A DNA stretch of 5,084 nucleotides from Actinomycetes bacterium (lineage in GTDB: Bacteria; Actinomycetota; Acidimicrobiia; Acidimicrobiales; Acidimicrobiaceae): NCBI GenBank assembly GCA_021790855.1, contig JAJYFP010000066.1, positions 1 to 5,084 on the forward strand, given 5' to 3'. Below the pieces are notes generated by a model. It made no database searches. It worked only from the letters and a program-made list of their open reading frames with translations, and was not told the origin of the DNA. Position numbers and translations under genes: made by a program. Below, piece after piece: positions 1 to 5,084 of this stretch. Positions within the stretch are counted from its first letter, which is position 1. Every line of letters starts with the position of its first letter.

Positions 1-463
1 GACCTTGAGACAACACAAAGAGCAGCAGGAGTGGGGTGACTGTGATGGATCCCACCAGTACAGGCAGAAGTCTCTGTACATAACCGATAAGAGAGTTTGC
101 TCCGTCAGTACTTAAGTATCCCAGTTCAGACTCCGCCACGACGTTATCTTTGCTGTATTGAACAAGGGTAGATCTGTATTGATCAGCGAGATCGGCACCC
201 ACTTTGAGCGCAAATAAGTTAGCGATCTGCAAGACTCCCAGTCTCATTAAAAATAAGATTCCAAAAAATACTACGGACCGGATCGCACCAAGAGGTTCTT
301 TCGTCAAGACAACCTTCTGCAAAATGTCGCCTATCTCCAGACCACATAGAGCAAGAAATAAAGCCGAAGTCACTTCACAGACTACGACAACTCCTGATAG
401 AAGTAGTCTCCTACGGCTATGATGAAGAACTCTCGCATCTAAGGGAGGCGACATGGTTGACAT
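1..463 (-). CDS. cydD: CydD-type ABC exporter subunit for cytochrome bd assembly, N-terminal part (runs off window)
   Basis: Reading the minus strand from ATG 463-461 gives 154 open codons to the window edge, beginning MSTMSPPLDARVLHHSRRRL. The PPLDARVL opening, followed by a hydrophobic segment (about residues 20-42), a second (about 63-84) and a third (about 133-152), matches the start of a type-I ABC exporter membrane domain. The block GYLSTDGANSLIGYVQRLLP (115-134) corresponds to the CydD signature region usually read as GELATL..G.dALdGYfaRYLPQ. In known systems CydD pairs with CydC, exports cysteine and glutathione or handles heme, and is required for bd oxidase maturation; here this is inferred from family and from its place after cydAB. 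The nucleotide-binding domain lies outside the window. The start is chosen because AGAAGGA (475-469) sits 5 nt upstream and an in-frame TAA lies 14 codons before it; the second ATG (454-452) is too far from that site. CydC, or a CydDC fusion, cannot be excluded. Confidence 0.85.
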   Translation of the reverse strand, partial: MSTMSPPLDARVLHHSRRRLLLSGVVVVCEVTSALFLALCGLEIGDILQKVVLTKEPLGAIRSVVFFGILFLMRLGVLQIANLFALKVGADLADQYRSTLVQYSKDNVVAESELGYLSTDGANSLIGYVQRLLPVLVGSITVTPLLLLFVLSQG

Positions 464-468
464 GTACT

Positions 469-475
469 TCCTTCT
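469..475 (-). promoter_or_regulatory. Ribosome binding site of cydD
   Basis: AGAAGGA on the minus strand lies 5 nt before ATG 463-461. It supports that start over the in-frame ATG at 454-452. The 70-nt cydB-cydD gap (464-533) shows no strong hairpin or T-tract, so cydD is probably co-transcribed with cydAB. It is also too short for a typical CydX-like small subunit gene. Confidence 0.7.
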
Positions 476-533
476 GCCTTTGGCCGAGGAACCGTCTTTC
501 TTTTAATGTCCACTTTGATGCCCGAGTAGTTCT

Positions 534-1580
534 TTAGGTCGGATCCTTTTCGGCATTGGTGGAACTATCAGGTGTGGGAAGCGTAATTCTCTTGCGAAAA
601 ATCCAATAAGACCAGGCTTGATAGGCAAGTACAAAAGGGGTAAAGATAAGGGCAACCACTGTCATAACATGAAGCGTATAGGGTTGCGACGCTGCCCTAA
701 CAATACTTAGTGAGTATCTAGTCGCCGTAGACGACATCATGACATCTGGATAAAGCGTCATAAAGATGGTCGCCGTTATCGCTACTATGGCAGCTCCCGT
801 AAATATAAAGGCCCAGCCAAATAGCTTCTCGCGGGCTAACCACGATACCGACGCAACCATCAAAAAAGCAGCTACCGGGATGAAACCTGGCACGTCACCA
901 GAGTGACCATCGCCACGAGCAACGAAATAGGTCCAAGCCAAAAAGATAAGCAATACCACAGTTGTCACCGGAGCAACCTTCTTGAGCGTCTTTATAACCT
1001 CGTCCTTTAGATCCCCAGTAAGCTTCAAAGATAAAAAGAGCGCTCCATGCAGCAAAAACACTGCCGTAGTTGCAAGTCCAGTAACCAAAGCATACGGTTG
1101 TAAGAGATCGAAGAAGTTTCCCGTGAACGTTCCCGAGGCATTGAGTGGTATTCCATAGATTAGATCTCCAAAGGCAACACCCCAGAGAAACGCCGGAACC
1201 AATGACCCGAAAAATATCACTCTATCCCAGTTGCGTTTCCAGTTGTTCGAGTTTCCCTTGCCTCGGTATTCAAAAGCAACGCCTCTTATGATCAGAGCAA
1301 CCAATAGAACAAAAAGTGCCAGGTAAAAACTCGAGAACATAGTCGAGTACCATAAGGGAAATGCCGCGAAAGTAGCTCCTCCAGCCACAATCAGCCAGAC
1401 CTCGTTTCCGTCCCAGGTAGGTCCAATTGCATTGACCAGAGCACGTCTTTCTAGGTCTGTCTTGGCCACAAAGGGCATTAGCATACCGACACCAAAGTCA
1501 AAGCCTTCGAGGAAGAAGTATCCAGCCCACAAAAGTCCAATGAGGATAAACCAAAATAGTTGAACTCCACTTACATGCAT
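534..1580 (-). CDS. cydB: Cytochrome bd quinol oxidase subunit II (CydB)
   Basis: A 348-residue, strongly hydrophobic protein of normal family length (about 335-380). CydB packs against CydA in the cytoplasmic membrane to form cytochrome bd, which oxidises quinol and reduces O2 to water. Visible hallmarks are GFDFGVGML (26-34, with Asp28), GPTWDGNEVWL (53-63, with Asp57), the FAAFPLWY stretch (71-78), IIRGVAFEYR (97-106, with Arg99), WGVAFG (133-138) and, near the C-terminus, VLAYQAWSYWIFRKRI (317-332). By alignment from memory, Asp28, Asp57 and Arg99 match E. coli CydB Asp29, Asp58 and Arg100. About nine membrane helices are expected; the tail after residue 333 is short and polar. The start is fixed by AAGGAG 6 nt upstream, overlapping the cydA stop. 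The protein contains no cysteine. Identity is secure. Confidence 0.97.
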   Translation of the reverse strand: MHVSGVQLFWFILIGLLWAGYFFLEGFDFGVGMLMPFVAKTDLERRALVNAIGPTWDGNEVWLIVAGGATFAAFPLWYSTMFSSFYLALFVLLVALIIRGVAFEYRGKGNSNNWKRNWDRVIFFGSLVPAFLWGVAFGDLIYGIPLNASGTFTGNFFDLLQPYALVTGLATTAVFLLHGALFLSLKLTGDLKDEVIKTLKKVAPVTTVVLLIFLAWTYFVARGDGHSGDVPGFIPVAAFLMVASVSWLAREKLFGWAFIFTGAAIVAITATIFMTLYPDVMMSSTATRYSLSIVRAASQPYTLHVMTVVALIFTPFVLAYQAWSYWIFRKRITLPTPDSSTNAEKDPT

Positions 1581-1586
1581 CGATCG

Positions 1587-1592
1587 CTCCTT
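1587..1592 (-). promoter_or_regulatory. Ribosome binding site of cydB, overlapping the cydA stop codon
   Basis: AAGGAG on the minus strand, 6 nt before ATG 1580-1578. Its first two bases are the last two of the cydA TAA stop (1593-1591), so ribosomes ending cydA stand on the cydB initiation site. This arrangement suggests translational coupling of the two oxidase subunits, which are needed in equal amounts. Confidence 0.85.
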
Positions 1593-3012
1593 AGTAGATC
1601 AAAGAGCCAAGCTCTTCTTCCTCGTCATGACGAGGCTCTCCCGCCTCGGCGCTCTCACCTATTGCTTGAATCTCCTTTTTTGCGTATCGAAACATCAAAG
1701 ATAGATCAACAGTGGCAAGCACTCCATAAAGCAAGGTAAAACCAACAAGCGTGATTCCTACATCAAGAGCCGAGAGATGTGAAACGGCTTGTGATGTCTT
1801 TAGCAGTCCGTACACAACCCATGGCTGGCGGCCTGTCTCTTGGAAAATCCATCCCGTCGTGTTGGCGATGAAAGGAAGAGGCATAGCGGCTATAGCCGCC
1901 CGTCTAAACCACTTGGAGTCGTCCAAGCGCTTCTTGCGCATTAGATACATTCCCCATGCTCCAAGTGCTAAGATTGCGACACCAATTCCTGCCATAATCC
2001 TAAATGACCAGTAATCCAGCCATACTACGGGCACGTAGTTTCCTTTTCCATACTCTTTTTCGTACTTAGCTTGGAGCTGATTAATGCCCTGAACCGTTCC
2101 GTTCCACCTATCGGTAGCCAAAAGCGATAGTACGTGTGGAAGTCCCACCTGAAAGATAACCTTGTCCTTCAGATTGCCGATGGTAAGGATGGACTCCGAA
2201 GCTCCCTTTGCTGTATTATAAAGTGCCTCACCAGCCGCCATCTTCATAGGCTGGTCCTTCACCATGACTTGACCCTGTACATGTCCATCCAGAGCCATCG
2301 CCAAGGAGGATACAAACATCACGATCAAAGCAACTCTGGCGCCAAGGGCAAACACTTCTTTTGTCGCGCTACGTTTCATTTGATAAAAAGAGATACCTAA
2401 CATTAGCGCCGCCGCAGTCATGGCGGCTGCCAACAGAGTGTGGAACAGCGTCACTAAAAAGAGCGGGTTGGTGAGGATAGCCCAAAAGTTCGTCATAATA
2501 GCTTGATTCGTCGCTTTGTCGATTGAGTAACCAACAGGGTGTTGCATCCACGAGTTAGCGGCCAAGATAAAAGCTGCAGAGAGTACAGTACCCAATGACG
2601 CCATCCAGATCGACAACAAATGGATCCTCTCAGAAACTCTGCCTTTGCCAAAGATCCAGATTCCCAAGAACGTCGACTCCATAAAAAAGGCCAAAAGACC
2701 CTCTATTGCCAGAGGTGGTCCGAAGATATTCCCCACGAAGGTCGAGTACTGGGACCAGTTCATTCCGAACTGAAACTCCTGTACGATTCCGGTAACTACA
2801 CCTATGGCAAAGTTGATAAGGAACAACTTCCCAAAAAAGCTGACAAGACGCTCGTATCTGGGATCCCGAGTCTTTAAGTGCGCACTCTGTAAGATCGCCA
2901 CCAAAACGGAAAGACCTATTGTCACCGGTACAAAAAGAAAGTGATATATGGTTGTCGTGGCAAACTGCCATCTGGACAACAACAAGGTCAAGTTCCCAAA
3001 GATCGGATCCAT
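1591..3012 (-). CDS. cydA: Cytochrome bd quinol oxidase subunit I (CydA), short Q-loop type
   Basis: A 473-residue membrane protein carrying the hemes and quinol site of cytochrome bd. SRWQFATTTIYHFLFVP (13-29) contains His24, equivalent to the E. coli heme b595 ligand His19. GKLFLINFAIGVVTGIVQEF (61-80) and GMNWSQYS (83-90) are family blocks. PPLAIEGLLAFFMEST (99-114) supplies Glu104 and Glu112 (E. coli Glu99 and Glu107). His191 in LFHT and Met340 in FRIM match the heme b558 ligands His186 and Met393. The Q-loop block QPMKMAAGE (254-262) has Lys257 and Glu262, equivalent to Lys252 and Glu257. GRQPW (394-398) is intact. The protein is shorter than E. coli CydA (about 520) because it lacks the long Q-loop insert. 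It ends in an acidic tail (DEEEE) and LGSLIY; many relatives also end in -Y. GGGAG lies 9 nt before the start. There is no cysteine. First gene of the cydABD unit. Confidence 0.98.
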   Translation of the reverse strand: MDPIFGNLTLLLSRWQFATTTIYHFLFVPVTIGLSVLVAILQSAHLKTRDPRYERLVSFFGKLFLINFAIGVVTGIVQEFQFGMNWSQYSTFVGNIFGPPLAIEGLLAFFMESTFLGIWIFGKGRVSERIHLLSIWMASLGTVLSAAFILAANSWMQHPVGYSIDKATNQAIMTNFWAILTNPLFLVTLFHTLLAAAMTAAALMLGISFYQMKRSATKEVFALGARVALIVMFVSSLAMALDGHVQGQVMVKDQPMKMAAGEALYNTAKGASESILTIGNLKDKVIFQVGLPHVLSLLATDRWNGTVQGINQLQAKYEKEYGKGNYVPVVWLDYWSFRIMAGIGVAILALGAWGMYLMRKKRLDDSKWFRRAAIAAMPLPFIANTTGWIFQETGRQPWVVYGLLKTSQAVSHLSALDVGITLVGFTLLYGVLATVDLSLMFRYAKKEIQAIGESAEAGEPRHDEEEELGSLIY

Positions 3013-3021
3013 TGATGAAAG

Positions 3022-3026
3022 CTCCC
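3022..3026 (-). promoter_or_regulatory. Ribosome binding site of cydA
   Basis: GGGAG on the minus strand, 9 nt before ATG 3012-3010. The spacing is slightly long but acceptable. The start is consistent with the family, in which the first helix with its heme-ligand His lies about 20 residues in. Confidence 0.6.
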
Positions 3027-3037
3027 ATTCAATCTAT

Positions 3038-3063
3038 ATCAAGCTAATCCTAAATAGCTTGAT
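3038..3063. repeat. Perfect 9-bp inverted repeat upstream of cydA
   Basis: On the minus strand the arms are ATCAAGCTA and TAGCTTGAT, separated by 8 nt. The element ends 25 bp before the cydA start codon and 11 bp before its ribosome binding site. It could be an operator for a dimeric regulator or, if transcribed, a leader hairpin near the translation start. There is no T-tract after it and it is AT-rich, so it is a poor terminator candidate. The arms are certain; the function is inference. Confidence 0.6.
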
Positions 3064-3082
3064 TGTCATCATTGGGATCTAT

Positions 3083-3098
3083 TGAGCCGTTGTTCACA
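3083..3098. promoter_or_regulatory. Partial match to the actinobacterial Rex operator
   Basis: On the minus strand the 16 bases begin TGTGAAC and end CTCA. The Streptomyces Rex site is approximately TGTGAACnnnTTCACA. The left half matches at 7 of 7 positions and the right half at only 3 of 6. Rex is an NADH/NAD+-sensing repressor known to control cydABCD in actinobacteria, so the location before cydA is right, but the weak right half makes this tentative. Confidence 0.3.
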
Positions 3099-3112
3099 CT
3101 TTTCTCAAAAGT
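3098..3112. repeat. 15-bp palindrome adjoining the Rex-like site
   Basis: Arms ACTTTT and AAAAGT flank a 3-nt centre (CTC on the plus strand). It shares its edge base with the TGTGAAC half-site. The minus-strand text also contains TTGAGA, a 5 of 6 match to a -35 hexamer, but no convincing -10 lies at 16-18 nt from it. It may be an operator or part of a promoter; the function is unknown. Confidence 0.4.
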
Positions 3113-3124
3113 TACATTCAGCAT

Positions 3125-3133
3125 ATTATTACA
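3125..3133 (-). promoter_or_regulatory. Possible extended -10 promoter element for cydA
   Basis: Minus-strand TGTAATAAT reads as TGn followed by AATAAT, 5 of 6 to TATAAT but lacking the highly conserved first T. No good -35 is found 17 nt upstream. If used, transcription would start near 3118, leaving about a 105-nt leader in which the palindrome 3098-3112 and the Rex-like site 3083-3098 lie just downstream of the start, where a repressor could block elongation. Tentative. Confidence 0.2.
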
Positions 3134-3272
3134 TGATGCAGGTTCATCCATTGGATTCCAGTTCTACGAACCTTTGGTTGTAGCTACTTATCTGTTGGAA
3201 TGATAAGAACCTCTAAGTTTTAAACGCTGAAAATAGCTGGGAACACACTTTGAGACCTTGCCAGACATCTTT

Positions 3273-5084
3273 TTAGATGAACTCTTCCTCATAACGAGAG
3301 ACTTCTTCTCTGATGACATGAGAACTGCCTTTGAAAGTGGTGGAGATGCCTACCAAGACATCAGCGATCTCCATGGTACGTTTTTGATGAGTAACCACGA
3401 TCATCTGAGTGCGAGTTCGAAAGTCATTTAACAGATCAATAAAGCTTGAAAGGTTTCGGTCGTCTAATGCAGCCTCAACCTCATCTAGAACAATAAAAGG
3501 AGTTGGTTTGGTCTCAAATATCGCGAACAAAAAAGCGAGTCCGACCAACGATCGTTCTCCACCTGAAAGCAGAGAGAGGCGTCTCACCTTCTTCCCTGGT
3601 ATGACCACGTCAATATCTACCTGGGACTGAAGAACATCCACGCTATTGTCAATTCGCAACGAGCCTTGTCCACCAGGAAAAAGCTTTTGGAAGAATTGAC
3701 CGAAGTTACTATTCACACTTGAAAAAGAATCGGAAAAGGAGCTTCTCATCTCTTCGTCAAGCTTGGAAAGCAAGGATCTGAGTTCTCTACGCGTGGATTT
3801 CACATCAGAAAAGTTCACTTCAACCTGTTGAAGTTCGTCTTTGAGGGCCTCAAGCTCTAATGCTGCATACGGATTAACCGCCCCTAGCTCTTTGAGTTTG
3901 GCATCTGTTCTTGCTAATTCATCCTTAGCTGTCGTAGCAGCGACACCTTCAACGGGTCGGGCGCTCAAGACCTGAGACAGAGTTACTCCCAAGTAGCGCG
4001 AGAGCGACTCCTCGTTGAGTTGTTGTGTCAGAACTACCTTGTTCAAGTTCTCTTCCACCTCGGTAAGTTGCACTGTAAAGGTAGCCAGATCCTTCTCGAG
4101 GGAAACGGCTTCGGACTCTAAAGTTCGTCTTCTTTGCATCGTTTCTTTGGCTTTTTCTTCCAAGATATCGACTTTATGGCTAACCATATCTAAAGTAGAT
4201 CTCACGGCCACCAAAAACTCTTGGAGCCGACTTCTAAGAGATGAAGCAAGCTCAATCTCAGCGTTAAAGGTGGCAAGCTGTGCGTCGCGTTCAGCCTTCA
4301 TGTTCTCGTAGACTTCCACCTCTTCCTTTAGATCTTGGTCTAGCTGTCGCATCGCTTTCACATCGGACTCAACCTCTATCGCTTTTAACCGAACCTCGCT
4401 CTTGAGGGACTCTATCCTCCGGCGTTGCACATCGTACTCATTCCGTTGTTTTCGAAGGTTAGAGACTCTTTCTTCTTTGTCCTTGAGCTCTTGAGAAAGC
4501 CTCGCCAATTCATCCGTCAAGTCTTGGAAAAAAGCCTCATCGAATGAGGATCTGAAGTCCTCGAGTTGCAGATGGAGCCGCTCCCGCTCTTGGACGAGAG
4601 ACTCAAGTCGATCCGTGAGGACAGAGTGCTCTCTGGCGAGTTTTTGCTCTTTAACCCTAAAGTTTTCTGCCTCCTTCTTCTCTTTGTCTAGTCGCGCAGC
4701 TAGGGCATCAAAGTGCTTGTCGACCTCTTCTTGTTGGCGTTCAAGATGATCGACCTCTTTTCTTTTTACGTGTCGCCTTGCTTCGAGATGAGCCACTCGA
4801 ATAGCTAGAGCCTTGTCGCCTCGTAAAGAGATCTCTGCCTGTACCTTGGAAAATATATGACCGTCCTTCGTTACCGCTTTGAGAGTAGGAATCTGAGAGA
4901 TTAAGTGAGCCCCTTCTTCGTAATCCCTCACGACACACACATCCCCAACAAGGTCAAGAAGTACCAAGACATCAAGTTCCATGACGGGAAGCTCGGTCCG
5001 TACCTTTAGGGAGCTTGAGAGCAGTGGGATATCTTGCGGAAACGCTGCCGTATTTCTTCTTCTATTTTTTGCCAACTCCGCTAA
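3273..5084 (-). CDS. smc: Chromosome segregation ATPase SMC, C-terminal half (5' part outside window)
   Basis: 603 codons are open to the window edge, so the gene continues upstream; full-length SMC is about 1,150-1,200 residues. Numbering from TTG 5075: residues 1-95 resemble the second half of the hinge, 95-395 are a heptad-rich charged coiled coil, LGAVNPYAALELEAL (397-411) is the VNP block where the coil re-enters the head, and 420-600 is the C-terminal ATPase half. FPGGQG (466-471), the ABC signature SLLSGGE (501-507), Walker B FIVLDE (527-532, catalytic Glu532), D-loop AALDD (535-539) and H-loop His563 in VVTHQKRTM are all intact. Walker A and the Q-loop are in the unseen N-terminal half. 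SMC dimerises, works with ScpA and ScpB, and organises newly replicated DNA. The TTG at 5075 is not taken as a start, because homology continues upstream. Sequence style is actinobacterial. Confidence 0.95.
   Translation of the reverse strand, partial: LAELAKNRRRNTAAFPQDIPLLSSSLKVRTELPVMELDVLVLLDLVGDVCVVRDYEEGAHLISQIPTLKAVTKDGHIFSKVQAEISLRGDKALAIRVAHLEARRHVKRKEVDHLERQQEEVDKHFDALAARLDKEKKEAENFRVKEQKLAREHSVLTDRLESLVQERERLHLQLEDFRSSFDEAFFQDLTDELARLSQELKDKEERVSNLRKQRNEYDVQRRRIESLKSEVRLKAIEVESDVKAMRQLDQDLKEEVEVYENMKAERDAQLATFNAEIELASSLRSRLQEFLVAVRSTLDMVSHKVDILEEKAKETMQRRRTLESEAVSLEKDLATFTVQLTEVEENLNKVVLTQQLNEESLSRYLGVTLSQVLSARPVEGVAATTAKDELARTDAKLKELGAVNPYAALELEALKDELQQVEVNFSDVKSTRRELRSLLSKLDEEMRSSFSDSFSSVNSNFGQFFQKLFPGGQGSLRIDNSVDVLQSQVDIDVVIPGKKVRRLSLLSGGERSLVGLAFLFAIFETKPTPFIVLDEVEAALDDRNLSSFIDLLNDFRTRTQMIVVTHQKRTMEIADVLVGISTTFKGSSHVIREEVSRYEEEFI

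Larger units (their letters stand above)
3013..3272 (-). other. Intergenic control region between smc and cydA
   Basis: 260 bp with no recognisable gene, visibly more AT-rich than the flanking genes. It should contain the cydA promoter. No GC-rich hairpin followed by a T-tract is seen after the smc stop (3275-3273), so smc may lack an intrinsic terminator here. The region is unusually rich in small inverted repeats: 3038-3063, 3098-3112, 3146-3156 and 3161-3171. It also contains a 33-codon open frame (3050-3151) and a 26-codon one (3188-3268) that I cannot support as genes. Confidence 0.7.

Noticed and set aside
204..422. 72-codon plus-strand frame
   Set aside because: It is antisense to the cydD start, which has clear homology and a ribosome binding site.
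464..533. Possible CydX-like small subunit gene between cydB and cydD
   Set aside because: The 70-nt gap is too short for a typical CydX (about 37 codons) and has no hydrophobic open frame with a start.
2269..2289. CydA reads GHVQG where E. coli has GDESG, suggesting a lost Asp
   Set aside because: As I recall the family, His at this position also occurs in other CydA proteins, and the key Lys257, Glu262 and GRQPW are intact, so I do not treat it as a defect.
2630..3028. 132-codon minus-strand frame beginning MGAFINGSDL
   Set aside because: It lies in another frame across cydA, which is unambiguous; the peptide resembles no family.
3188..3268. 26-codon frame starting 4 nt after the smc stop (MSGKVSKCVP...)
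   Set aside because: Short, with no well-placed ribosome binding site and no recognisable product; chance is the simpler explanation.
3273..5075. TTG at 5075 as the true start of a 600-residue protein
   Set aside because: The frame stays open upstream to the window edge, and the first residues already correspond to mid-hinge SMC sequence, so this is the interior of a longer gene.

Overview
The window holds four genes, all on the minus strand. Read in transcription order (high to low coordinates) they are the C-terminal half of smc (3273-5084, entering from outside), a 260-bp non-coding gap, cydA (1591-3012), cydB (534-1580) and the first 154 codons of cydD (1-463, leaving the window). Both edge genes are incomplete only because the window ends there; no frameshift or internal stop is seen in any gene.

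The organism is probably a member of the Actinomycetota with only moderate GC (mid-40s percent by eye). The SMC head (VNP motif, FPGGQG, LSLLSGGERSL, DEVEAALDD, THQKRTMEIAD) and the CydA Q-loop (QPMKMAA, then SILTIG, then LQGINQL-like and YWSFRIM blocks) resemble actinobacterial versions. This is recognition from memory, not a database result, and it does not fix a genus.

cydA, cydB and cydD look like one transcription unit. cydA and cydB are 10 nt apart, with the cydB Shine-Dalgarno overlapping the cydA stop codon. cydB and cydD are 70 nt apart, with a good ribosome binding site and no terminator-like hairpin. CydA and CydB form cytochrome bd, a membrane quinol:O2 oxidoreductase. CydD is half of the CydDC ABC exporter that bd assembly depends on; cydC, or the rest of a CydDC fusion, should lie beyond position 1. 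SMC is the chromosome condensation ATPase and is functionally unrelated.

The gap between smc and cydA (3013-3272) is the only sizeable non-coding stretch. It contains several short inverted repeats, one partial match to the actinobacterial Rex operator, a weak extended -10 and a 33-codon open frame. These are the most plausible places for undescribed regulation. I see no mobile element, CRISPR array, tRNA, rRNA or novel multi-gene system: this is mostly ordinary core-genome sequence.
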